From CAKOSP01 sp964370755 (GTDB taxonomy: Bacteria > Bacillota_I > Bacilli_A > RF39 > UBA660): a DNA stretch of 11,704 nucleotides. Positions 1-7,118 of the stretch are shown in pieces. Numbering within the stretch: position 1 is the first letter of the stretch; each line of letters begins with the position of its first letter. The stretch is from positions 1 to 11,704 of the forward strand of contig CAYJKL010000027.1 in NCBI GenBank assembly GCA_964370755.1, read 5' to 3'. A model generated the notes under the pieces. It saw only the letters and a list, made by a program, of their open reading frames with translations. It made no database searches and was not told the DNA's origin. The position numbers were made by a program, and so were the translations under genes.

Positions 1-736
1 CTTCATCAGTTGTTGCAGCCTGCGCAAAATTAGGTTCTGCTTTTGCCTCTATTGCCGCTTGACCACCATTATGTCTAAGAATTAAATCAGTAGATTGTGG
101 TAAATCAGTAGATGGTGGTAAAACAGGTATAACAATAGGATTTTCAACAGTTATCTCACTATCAAATATCGTATTACTTATATTTGATAAACCTGTTGTA
201 TCATATAAATATACTTTAACTTGCCAGTTTTGTGTAGTTGTAGAGCTAGTTGATATGTCTTGGTCATCTGCAAGAGTAATTGCTCCTTTATAATCAGTTA
301 AGTTAAATCCAGTAATAGATCCCACCGTTACTCTAGAAAGACCTGTTAAACTTGTAATTTCAGTTCCACTTGGATTATATATCTTAACAATTACTTTAGC
401 AGTTGGTGTCGTTGTTCCATCTAAATAATTATTAGTTTTTACATTGTAAAATAAATCATAAGTTGTATCAATTTGTTCTCCAGTAGTAAGTGTTACATCT
501 GCACTTAAATTAAGAAGTTTATAATTTTCTCCAGTAACAGTTTCAAACTCACTAATATTTCTTATAGTTTTTAAAGTATAACCATCTCCGGCAATAACTT
601 GCACTCCTGCATCGCCACTTGAAGATACAACCACTCTATTTGGCATAAATGCATATGATAGTCCTATAGTTGTTAAAAGTACTGCCACTATAATTAGCAT
701 TATCACAAGTTTGTTTTTAAGTAAAAATTCTTTCAC
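1..736 (-). CDS. Membrane-anchored/exported protein, 3' part outside the window
   Basis: The frame reads from a GTG at 736 to the window edge (about 245 codons, no stop), so the C-terminal part is missing. The GTG is chosen because AAGGAG lies 10 nt upstream and the protein begins MKEFLLKNKLVIMLIIVAVL, a positive start followed by one hydrophobic segment (about residues 9-29) ending in LSYA. That is a signal peptide or uncleaved anchor. A second in-frame GTG three codons upstream lies too close to the ribosome site. The rest is rich in Thr, Ser, Asn and Asp and looks like an extracellular beta-rich domain with no cysteine seen. Near the window edge come a short STDLP repeat and the stretch LRHNGGQAAIEAKAEP followed by ATTDE. 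From memory this resembles the start of a conserved segment in exported proteins of uncultured gut Bacilli; that link is not verified. Function unknown. Confidence 0.8.
   Translation of the reverse strand, partial: MKEFLLKNKLVIMLIIVAVLLTTIGLSYAFMPNRVVVSSSGDAGVQVIAGDGYTLKTIRNISEFETVTGENYKLLNLSADVTLTTGEQIDTTYDLFYNVKTNNYLDGTTTPTAKVIVKIYNPSGTEITSLTGLSRVTVGSITGFNLTDYKGAITLADDQDISTSSTTTQNWQVKVYLYDTTGLSNISNTIFDSEITVENPIVIPVLPPSTDLPQSTDLILRHNGGQAAIEAKAEPNFAQAATTDE
83..118. repeat. Two tandem 18-bp units inside the partial CDS
   Basis: Units 83-100 and 101-118 (TAAATCAGTAGATTGTGG and TAAATCAGTAGATGGTGG) differ at one base. Read on the minus strand they encode a short STDLPP/STDLPQ linker repeat, so this is an in-frame duplication within a spacer of the exported protein. 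Confidence 0.75.
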
Positions 737-765
737 GTTAAACACGCTCCTTATATCTTAATAAA

Positions 766-794
766 ATTGTACCACACATAGATTGATATTTCAA
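766..794 (-). promoter_or_regulatory. Sigma-A-type promoter of the partial exported-protein gene
   Basis: On the minus strand, TTGAAA (789-794) and TACAAT (766-771) are separated by 17 nt, and TGG precedes the -10, giving an extended -10. It lies about 30 nt upstream of the GTG start and downstream of the ATPase terminator, so the gene has its own transcript. Confidence 0.75.
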
Positions 795-805
795 ACTAAA
801 TTTTG

Positions 806-829
806 AAAAAAAAGCATCAACTTGATACT
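806..829 (-). terminator. Intrinsic terminator of the Ca2+-ATPase gene
   Basis: Directly after the stop codon the minus strand reads AGTATCAAGTTGATGCT (829-813), which folds into a 6-bp stem with a 5-nt loop and one G-U pair. Seven Ts follow (812-806). The stem is short, but the position and T-run fit. Confidence 0.7.
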
Positions 830-3424
830 TTATTCATCTTTAAAACATTTTCTTAAAATTGGTTTAGCAAGTTCATTAACAATAAATCTTCCTATTACAA
901 ATATTAATATAAAACCTACTTCATTAATTCCTATTTTTTCTAGTTCAAAAAGTTCTCTAAGTGGAGTATTAAATAATATTAATTGCAGAGCAATTAATGA
1001 AACAAAAGATATATTCATTATTTTATTACTAAATAATTCTTTATTAACAACACCTTTAAATAAATTTCTACTATTAAAAGCAAATGTAAGTTCTATTAAA
1101 ATTAAACCTAAGAAAGCCATTGTCATAGCAACTTCTTCTCCAAAGTAAGCACTTGAGGTAAAAAATAGTGCAAGAACTACAATAGATTTAAATACTGATG
1201 AAAATGCAATATTTGCAGTTAAAAATGGAGTAAATAGTGAATCTGTATTTTTTCTAACAGGTTTACTCATTATATCTTTATCATTTGGTTCAAATGATAA
1301 GGCTATTGCTGGAAATGCATCAGTAACTAAGTTAATATATAAAAGATGTATTGGAAGAAGTATTGTAACATCAGTAATCATTGCAAAAAATACAATTATA
1401 ACTTCTGCAATATTTGCAGTTATTAAATAAGAAATTGCTTTTCTTATATTTTCATAAATATTTCTTCCTTCTTCAACAGCAACAATAATCGTTGAAAAAC
1501 TATCATCTAATAAAACTATATCAGCAACATTTTTTGTAACTTCAGTACCAGTAATACCCATACCTACTCCTACATCACTTGCTTTTAAAGCTGGTGCATC
1601 ATTTACACCATCACCTGTCATTGAAACAACTTTTTTGTTTTTTCTCCAAGCTTTAACTATTCTTAGTTTATGCTCTGGAGTAACTCTTGCATATACTTTA
1701 TACTTATGAACTGTCTTTTGAAGTTCTCTATCACTTATATTATCTAAATCTCTTCCTTCAATAGCAAAGTCACCTTCATTATATATTCCAACTTCACTAG
1801 CTATTGCTATTGCAGTATTAAGATTATCACCTGTAATCATTACAGGTGTAATGCCAGCTTCTTTGCATTTTAAAATAGATGCTTTAACACTTTCTCTTGG
1901 AGGGTCTATCATTCCAACAAGTCCAATAAAAACTAAATCAGCTTCAGTTTCTTCTATTGTATATTCTTTTTTCTTATCTATTTTTTTATAAGCAATACCA
2001 AGAACTCTTAAAGCTTCATCACTAAGTAGTTCTTCATTTTTCTTAATTTCATTTATATGTGCTTTAGTAATTTTAATTTCTTTACCATTTACAATATAAC
2101 TAGTGCATTTTGATAAAAGCATCTCTGCACTACCTTTAACAAAAACAACATTTTCTTTTTTTTCTTCAAAAATAGTACTCATAAGTTTTCTATCAGAATC
2201 AAATGGAAACTCAAATACTCTTTCTAAATCATAATCAAACTTTTTCTTTTCAGAATATTTATAAAGCGCTATCTCAGTAGGATCTCCTATATATTCTCTT
2301 TTACTTTTACTAACATCATTACACAAAAACATAACTTGGTTGAATCTAAGATCATCAACATGTTTAAGGATTTTTTGATCAAAATAAAACTTTCTTACAG
2401 TCATTTCATTTTTAGTAATAGTACCAGTTTTATCACTACAAATAATTTCAGTACTTCCAAGTGTTTCAACAGAAGATACTTTTCTAACTACTGCATTGTC
2501 TTTAGCAAGTTTTGTCATACCTAGTGATAATATTACAGTTATAACTGTAGGTAATCCTTCAGGTATAGCAGCAACTGCAAGTGATACTGCTATAATAAAC
2601 ACATGCATTAAACTCATACCGTTAATTAGACCTATAATTAAAATTATAACTACGATAAACCCAACAATAAGTGATAAAATTTTACTAATATTATCTATTT
2701 TCTTTTGAAGCGGAGTTTCTTCTGTTACTTCTTCACTTAAAGTTTTAGCAATTTTTCCAAGTTCTGTATCCATACCAGTTTTAGTAACTATAGCTTCACA
2801 CTTACCATAAACAACACTACTTCCAGAAAACACCATGTTATGTCTGTCTGCTAAAATAGTATCATCATCTATAACCAAAGAATTTTTATCAACTGACCCA
2901 GATTCACCAGTTAAAGATGCTTCTTCAACTTTTAGTGAAGCTGAGTAAAATATTCTAGCATCTGCTGGTACATAATCACCAGCTTCTAAAACAAGTATAT
3001 CACCTACTACTATATTTTCTACATTTATAACTTTTATTTCATTATCTCTTCTAACCTTTATATCAGTTACTGCCATATTTTTAAGAGCAGCTATAGCATC
3101 ATCTGCTTTTTTCTCTTGAAAAAAACCAAGAAAAGCATTAATAACTACTATTGAAAGTATTATTATACTTTCAAAAAAACTTTCACCTTCTACATAAGAG
3201 ATACCCATAGATATAATAGCAGCTATAATAAGAATAATAACCATTAAATCTGTAAACTGTTCAAAAAATTTAGTTAAATCAGATTTCTTTTTTTGCTCAT
3301 CTAATTTATTAAGCCCATATGCTTCTAATCTTTTAGTAACTTCTTTTTCACTTAACCCCTCTTTAGAACTATTATTTTTTTTTAGTACAACTTCTATATC
3401 TTCTTGATATGATTTATCTTGCAT
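830..3424 (-). CDS. P2A-type Ca2+-transporting P-type ATPase
   Basis: A full-length 864-residue pump of the SERCA/bacterial LMCA1 type that couples ATP hydrolysis to export of Ca2+ across the cytoplasmic membrane. Motifs in order: N-terminal cation-ATPase region (about 1-75), TGES in the actuator domain (172-175), PEGLP in M4 (288-292), phosphorylated Asp331 in DKTGT, KGSAE nucleotide-binding motif (430-434), TGD (531-533) and GDGVND (604-609), then the C-terminal membrane helices. SERCA Ca2+ ligands have counterparts: Glu289 (M4), Asn671/Glu674 (M5), Asn698, Thr701 and Asp702 (M6). In M8 the glutamate of SERCA site I is not at the expected place; Arg786 is nearby. Arg in that region of Listeria LMCA1 is linked to a single Ca2+ site, so one ion per cycle is an inference. 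ATG start with GGAGG 7 nt upstream. Single gene with its own terminator. Another divalent cation cannot be excluded. Confidence 0.95.
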   Translation of the reverse strand: MQDKSYQEDIEVVLKKNNSSKEGLSEKEVTKRLEAYGLNKLDEQKKKSDLTKFFEQFTDLMVIILIIAAIISMGISYVEGESFFESIIILSIVVINAFLGFFQEKKADDAIAALKNMAVTDIKVRRDNEIKVINVENIVVGDILVLEAGDYVPADARIFYSASLKVEEASLTGESGSVDKNSLVIDDDTILADRHNMVFSGSSVVYGKCEAIVTKTGMDTELGKIAKTLSEEVTEETPLQKKIDNISKILSLIVGFIVVIILIIGLINGMSLMHVFIIAVSLAVAAIPEGLPTVITVILSLGMTKLAKDNAVVRKVSSVETLGSTEIICSDKTGTITKNEMTVRKFYFDQKILKHVDDLRFNQVMFLCNDVSKSKREYIGDPTEIALYKYSEKKKFDYDLERVFEFPFDSDRKLMSTIFEEKKENVVFVKGSAEMLLSKCTSYIVNGKEIKITKAHINEIKKNEELLSDEALRVLGIAYKKIDKKKEYTIEETEADLVFIGLVGMIDPPRESVKASILKCKEAGITPVMITGDNLNTAIAIASEVGIYNEGDFAIEGRDLDNISDRELQKTVHKYKVYARVTPEHKLRIVKAWRKNKKVVSMTGDGVNDAPALKASDVGVGMGITGTEVTKNVADIVLLDDSFSTIIVAVEEGRNIYENIRKAISYLITANIAEVIIVFFAMITDVTILLPIHLLYINLVTDAFPAIALSFEPNDKDIMSKPVRKNTDSLFTPFLTANIAFSSVFKSIVVLALFFTSSAYFGEEVAMTMAFLGLILIELTFAFNSRNLFKGVVNKELFSNKIMNISFVSLIALQLILFNTPLRELFELEKIGINEVGFILIFVIGRFIVNELAKPILRKCFKDE

Positions 3425-3441
3425 TTTACATCCTCCAAACT

Positions 3442-3450
3442 ATCATAACA
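3442..3450 (-). promoter_or_regulatory. Candidate extended -10 promoter for the Ca2+-ATPase
   Basis: The minus strand reads TGTTATGAT, a TG-N-TATGAT extended -10, about 18 nt before the ATG. No good -35 is found 16-18 nt upstream. The mRNA would have a very short leader that just includes GGAGG. Confidence 0.45.
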
Positions 3451-3507
3451 AGCATATCATAAAATGATTAAAAAATCTATGAAATTTTTTGTCGTATTTG
3501 AAAAGAA

Positions 3508-3525
3508 ATGAAAATGTATTTTCAT
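3508..3525. promoter_or_regulatory. 18-bp palindrome, candidate operator (copy 1)
   Basis: ATGAAAATGTATTTTCAT has perfect 8-bp arms around a 2-bp centre. The same palindrome, with the centre in the opposite orientation, occurs at 3548-3565, exactly 40 bp away. Two identical dyads this close suggest a dimeric regulator site upstream of the pump gene. As minus-strand RNA it would also form a small hairpin. The regulator is not identifiable. Confidence 0.5.
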
Positions 3526-3533
3526 AAGTTGGC

Positions 3534-3572
3534 AAAAAAGCTAAGTAATGAAAATACATTTTCATTCTTAGC
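3534..3572 (-). terminator. Strong intrinsic terminator upstream of the Ca2+-ATPase, containing palindrome copy 2
   Basis: On the minus strand GCTAAG pairs with CTTAGC and AATGAAAAT with ATTTTCATT, with one unpaired A on the 3' side. This gives a 15-bp stem followed immediately by TTTTTT (3539-3534). The plus strand has no T-run after the hairpin, so it acts on leftward transcription. No protein gene lies upstream on the minus strand, so it must end a short RNA or an attenuated leader that starts within 3575-3761. The inner part (3548-3565) is the second copy of the 18-bp palindrome. Confidence 0.75.
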
Positions 3573-3655
3573 ACATATTATTTTCAGATGGTTTTCTTAA
3601 ATAATACCTAATTTTGTATTTTCATTAGTTTCCTCTCGCCTCCTACATTTTATCA
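3534..3655 (-). promoter_or_regulatory. Candidate leader RNA/attenuator upstream of the Ca2+-ATPase
   Basis: An extended -10 on the minus strand, TGATAAAAT (3655-3647), could start a roughly 105-nt RNA ending at the strong terminator. Its -35 is weak. Within it, GAGG (3635-3632) precedes a five-codon frame MKIQN (3625-3608). Two further short stems are possible: CTAAT/ATTAG around that frame, and TATTATTT/AAATAATA just before the terminator. The segment TAATGAAAATAC (minus strand of 3616-3627) is perfectly complementary over 12 nt to GTATTTTCATTA, the loop and 3' arm of the terminator. It could therefore act as an antiterminator arm. I do not recognise a known riboswitch class. Existence of the RNA is an inference. 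Confidence 0.35.
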
Positions 3656-3701
3656 CATCATTAAAATCCCATTTAAAATATAACAATTATTATAGTTTTA
3701 T

Positions 3702-3713
3702 TGATAATTATCA
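3702..3713. promoter_or_regulatory. Fur/PerR-like palindrome next to the -35 of the 237-residue protein gene
   Basis: TGATAATTATCA is a perfect 12-bp palindrome ending one base before the TTGACT -35 box. It resembles the TGATAAT/ATTATCA half-sites of Fur-family regulators, though the central base of the classical 7-1-7 site is absent. Binding there would be placed to affect the promoter. Which regulator binds, if any, is unknown. Confidence 0.35.
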
Positions 3714-3743
3714 TTGACTTTTTGTTTTGATAAATTGTATACT
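3714..3743 (+). promoter_or_regulatory. Sigma-A-type promoter of the 237-residue protein gene
   Basis: TTGACT (3714-3719) and TATACT (3738-3743) with an 18-nt spacer, 18 nt upstream of the ATG. The leader is very short and carries AGGAGG. Confidence 0.75.
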
Positions 3744-3761
3744 TAAGTCAGGAGGAATGAT

Positions 3762-4475
3762 ATGGAAACTGTTAGTAAAGGAAAACTATTTTTATTTGTA
3801 CCGGAATTAAATTTAAAAATGGCAGAAAGTTATTCGTTGGAAGATCAATATGAAAATGATATTATAAGTAAAATCGCTGATTTCAAAGATATGATGGGTC
3901 ATAACAAACATTATAATCTAAGTACACAAGATGTTTGTCATGTAGACACTTATTTTGATTATGAAGATGAATTGACACTTGCTGATATAAATTTAATGAG
4001 AAGATTACAAGGAAGTAAAGCCGAGTATTTTGTATCGAAAACATTTGAAGGTGTTGAAGTTTTAGAAAAATTTAGTTCTTTAGGAGATGCTATTTTTTAT
4101 ATAAGAGATGAATATGGAATTGAACTATATAAAATAGAAGAACTTATGACTTTAAAAACAACTGGAACTAAAGCTAATACACGTCATCGTAAATGTGGAG
4201 ATGAAACATTTGAAACTGAAATTTCAAAAACTACTATTTATAAAGATGAACACTATTATAGACCTTTCTTAACTTTAGCTGTTAACACTAAAGAAAAAGA
4301 CGGTGTAAATTTTAAACCTTTCGAAGATTATTTAAGCATTTATAATATACCAAATGTTCCATTATCTTTAAAGGATATAGCTTTAAAATTAATCGAAGGA
4401 AAAAGTTTACAGAAAATATCTGAAGAGAATACATCTTCAAATTTAGCATATCAAAAAGGAAAAACTATTAATTAG
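3762..4475 (+). CDS. Unrecognised 237-residue soluble protein
   Basis: I do not recognise this protein. The start is firm: AGGAGG lies 6 nt before the ATG and a good promoter lies directly upstream. No signal peptide or membrane segment is seen. The sequence is acidic and mixed alpha/beta in character. Visible landmarks are a Tyr/Asp/Glu-rich stretch VDTYFDYEDE (about residues 62-71), one Cys-His pair (DVCHVD), a basic patch TRHRKCGDE (about 140-148), a DEHYYRPF segment and a C-terminal helix-rich end with LKDIALKLIEGKSLQKISEE. That last part could be a small helix-turn-helix-like unit, but this is weak. It forms its own transcription unit: the divergent Ca2+ pump lies upstream, and a terminator separates it from the germination operon. 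The palindrome at its -35 suggests regulated expression, possibly by metal or redox. Confidence 0.85.
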   Translation: METVSKGKLFLFVPELNLKMAESYSLEDQYENDIISKIADFKDMMGHNKHYNLSTQDVCHVDTYFDYEDELTLADINLMRRLQGSKAEYFVSKTFEGVEVLEKFSSLGDAIFYIRDEYGIELYKIEELMTLKTTGTKANTRHRKCGDETFETEISKTTIYKDEHYYRPFLTLAVNTKEKDGVNFKPFEDYLSIYNIPNVPLSLKDIALKLIEGKSLQKISEENTSSNLAYQKGKTIN

Positions 4476-4532
4476 AATTAATAAGAATACATATTAGCAA
4501 TTATAGAAAAAAATTTTTGCAAAGAAGTTAAC

Positions 4533-4566
4533 AACTGTAAAGTTAAAATCTTACAGTTTTTATTTT
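4533..4566 (+). terminator. Intrinsic terminator after the 237-residue protein gene
   Basis: AACTGTAA (4533-4540) pairs with TTACAGTT (4551-4558) around a 10-nt loop, followed by a T-rich tail TTTTATTTT. It separates this gene from the germination operon. Confidence 0.75.
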
Positions 4567-4628
4567 GCAAAAATTTATAAAATACACATATTTTGGAAAC
4601 TTTTGGTAAAAATACTATTAGGTGAAGC

Positions 4629-6047
4629 ATGGAAAATATAATAAATAGAATTAAAAAAGAATTTAGTGATAACCCAGATTTAATACATAAAACTTATAGT
4701 TTATCTTTTTTTAGAAAAATAGATATTGTTTATTTAGAAACTACGGCTTCTAGTGATAAAGTAAATGATCAAGTTTTAAAAAATTTAGTAAATATTATAA
4801 ATTTAAGAAAACATGTTGGAAAACTTGAAAATTTACTTGCAGGTTCTAATACTGTAAAAATAACTAATCCAGATGACATCGAGTTTCATTTAGTAAATGG
4901 TTATGTTTTAATAATTGAAAAAGATGAAGTCTTTGCTGTTGAAGCAAGATTAATGGTCTTTAGAAGTGTATCTACACCGATGGTTCAAGCATCTATCAAT
5001 GGACCAAAAGATGCTTTTGTAGAAAATTATCTAATGAATGTTGGTTTAATTAAAAGAAGAATTAAATCAAGTAATTTAAAAACAAAAGTTTTAGTTCTTG
5101 GAAGAGAAACTAAAACCTTTGTAGGTATATTATATATTGATGGAATAACTGATAAATCTTTAGTTAAAAAAGTTTATGAAAAAATAAAAAATATAGATAT
5201 AGATGGAATAGTTGATTCCTCTCAGCTCGCTCATTTAATAGATGGTGAATCTAGAAATATATTTCCCACTATTAAATATGTAGAAAGACCAGATACAGTA
5301 TCTAAGTCTTTACTTGCTGGTAAAATAGCAATAGTAGTTGATAATGCTACATTTGTTTTAGTAACCCCTTGTTTCTTTATAGATTTTTTTCATCCTGATA
5401 CTGATACTTATACAAAAAGTATAAACGTTAATTTTTTAAAAGTAATAAGAATGATTGCATTTTTCTTAACCGTACTTGGTCCCGGTTTATATATAGCAAT
5501 TGTAAATTATAATTTAGAAGCAATACCTACAAATTTATTACTAAACTTTGTAGCCCAGCGGGAAGGTTTGCCTTTTCCGGCATTTATTGAGGCTTTCATA
5601 ATTTTAATTTTAAGCGAAATTTTAAGAGAAAGCGACTTAAGGTTCCCTTCATCATATGGTTCAAGTATATCGATACTTGGAGCACTTGTCTTAGGTGAAG
5701 CTGCAGTATCTGCTGGTATAGTATCACCGATTATGATTATAGTAGTCGCACTTACTTATGTGTCCAGTTTAATATTTACAGACATTGATATGATAAATGC
5801 AACAAGGTATTATAGATTTTTATTTTTAGTAGCAGCTGCGTTCCTCGGTTTATATGGCTGGGTAATGATTTTATTCTTACTACTAGTAAAACTAGCAAGT
5901 ACATACTCACTTGGAAAAATATATACTACCCCACTTGCTCCTTTTGACAAAGCATATTTTAAGAAAGTATTTATGAAAGCAGATGAAAAAAATGATAAAA
6001 AAAGAAGCGAAATATTAGTTAAAGATAATTTAACAAGGGAGAACTAA
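4629..6047 (+). CDS. gerAA: GerA-family spore germination receptor, A subunit
   Basis: 472 residues, normal for the GerA/GerKA/GerBA family (PF03323). In spore formers this subunit sits in the spore inner membrane with B and C subunits and helps transduce the germinant signal. The N-terminal soluble region (about 1-270) carries family signatures: INGPKDAFVENYL (123-135), the RRIK stretch, and ERPDTVSKSLLAGKIAIVVD (219-238). A membrane region follows (about 271-420) with PFPAFIEAF, ILRESDLRFPSS and GALVLGEAAVSAGIVSPIMI, then a charged tail. ATG start with AGGTG 4 nt upstream. The GerC homologue begins right after its stop codon. A weak sigma-A-like pair (TTGCAA 4565-4570, TATTTT 4589-4594, 18-nt spacer) is the only promoter candidate seen; no convincing sigma-G promoter was found. 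The germinant cannot be told from sequence. Confidence 0.95.
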   Translation: MENIINRIKKEFSDNPDLIHKTYSLSFFRKIDIVYLETTASSDKVNDQVLKNLVNIINLRKHVGKLENLLAGSNTVKITNPDDIEFHLVNGYVLIIEKDEVFAVEARLMVFRSVSTPMVQASINGPKDAFVENYLMNVGLIKRRIKSSNLKTKVLVLGRETKTFVGILYIDGITDKSLVKKVYEKIKNIDIDGIVDSSQLAHLIDGESRNIFPTIKYVERPDTVSKSLLAGKIAIVVDNATFVLVTPCFFIDFFHPDTDTYTKSINVNFLKVIRMIAFFLTVLGPGLYIAIVNYNLEAIPTNLLLNFVAQREGLPFPAFIEAFIILILSEILRESDLRFPSSYGSSISILGALVLGEAAVSAGIVSPIMIIVVALTYVSSLIFTDIDMINATRYYRFLFLVAAAFLGLYGWVMILFLLLVKLASTYSLGKIYTTPLAPFDKAYFKKVFMKADEKNDKKRSEILVKDNLTREN

Positions 6048-7118
6048 ATGAAAAAAATAATTATTTTGATTATATCAAGTTTATTTTTAACTGGGTGTGT
6101 AGATTATAAAGAACTTAATACATTATCTTATGTAACTGGTATGGGAATTGATTATAAAGACGATGAGTATATTGTAACTTATGAAATAATGGATACATCA
6201 AAAGAAGGTTCTGGAGTAAGCACTACAACCTTTACTGTTGAGGGAACTGGTAAAACAAACTATGAAGCTCAAGTTAACGCTACTAATAAACTAGGAAACG
6301 AAGCATTTTTCTCACATACTCAGGTTTTAATTTTAACTGAAAATTTAGTAAATAATAAACTTACAGAAATTGTAGATTATATTATGAGAAATCCTCAGTT
6401 TAATGAAGAATGTATACTTCTAGTAACTAGTGAAAATACTCCAAAAGAAATATTTGAAGCAACTAGTGATGAAAATCCTTCGGCATCTATATATATTACT
6501 AACTTAGTTGAATCTAATAGATATTCTGAAGACTATTATATTAATTTACCTTTTGCTGTATTTAGTAAAACTTTAGCAGAAGAAAAAATAGATTCAGGTA
6601 TTTCTAATATAAAAATAGAAGATGATATTATCATATTAAATGGTTTATCAATTCTTAGTGGAAATAAAATAGTTAATACTCTTAGTGTTAAAAATTCAAA
6701 TATATATAATTCGTTTTTAAATAGTGATGTCAATATAATGCTAAATACTGAGTATGAAGGATCTAGTTTAGAAGCTTCAACTAAGTTTGAAAAAACAAAT
6801 ATCGATGTTACTCCAAGTAACATCAATATAACTTTTAATGTTATTGTTGAAATAAAAAAAAGTCCTTCTACTATAAATTTAGAAGATAATTCCTCTTATG
6901 AAAAATTATCTTCTAAACTTGAAGAAAAACTTGAAGAAGAAATTACAGACTTTATAAAACTCACACAAACATTTAAAAGTGATTTACTAGGGTTTAGCAA
7001 TCTATATTATATAGATACTAGAAAAGATAATAATGACTTATGGCAAACTGCTGATATAAATATTGATGCTAATTTAACAATTTCTAGGAAAGGATTGATA
7101 TATAATGCCAGTAACTAA
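6048..7118 (+). CDS. gerAC: Ger(x)C-family germination lipoprotein, C subunit
   Basis: 356 residues, typical of the GerAC/GerBC/GerKC family. The N-terminus MKKIIILIISSLFLTGC is a lipoprotein signal peptide with lipobox LTGC, so Cys17 would be lipidated and the protein anchored on the outer face of the inner spore membrane. VDYKELN follows the Cys; many relatives have Trp-Asp there, here it is Val-Asp. The family features VTGMGIDY (about 29-36) and a C-terminal domain with DLLGFSNLYY are present. The ATG directly follows the A-subunit stop codon, with AAGGGAG upstream, and the gene's end overlaps the B-subunit start by 14 nt. This is translationally coupled operon packing. The order A-C-B differs from the A-B-C order of the Bacillus gerA operon. 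Confidence 0.93.
   Translation: MKKIIILIISSLFLTGCVDYKELNTLSYVTGMGIDYKDDEYIVTYEIMDTSKEGSGVSTTTFTVEGTGKTNYEAQVNATNKLGNEAFFSHTQVLILTENLVNNKLTEIVDYIMRNPQFNEECILLVTSENTPKEIFEATSDENPSASIYITNLVESNRYSEDYYINLPFAVFSKTLAEEKIDSGISNIKIEDDIIILNGLSILSGNKIVNTLSVKNSNIYNSFLNSDVNIMLNTEYEGSSLEASTKFEKTNIDVTPSNINITFNVIVEIKKSPSTINLEDNSSYEKLSSKLEEKLEEEITDFIKLTQTFKSDLLGFSNLYYIDTRKDNNDLWQTADINIDANLTISRKGLIYNASN

Noticed and set aside
822..1148. Plus-strand open frame opposite the Ca2+-ATPase C-terminus
   Set aside because: It is the antisense of a clear, motif-rich gene, has a low-complexity product and no ribosome site. The same holds for short antisense frames at 2336-2524 and 2496-2708.
4611..4617. AATACTA, a sigma-G-like -10 before the germination operon
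   Set aside because: It lies 11 nt before the ATG, so transcription would start within the ribosome site; no matching -35 was found.
6536..6826. Minus-strand frame inside the germination C-subunit gene
   Set aside because: Antisense shadow without a ribosome site. The same applies to 7476-7679 in the B subunit and 9196-9531 in pyrG.
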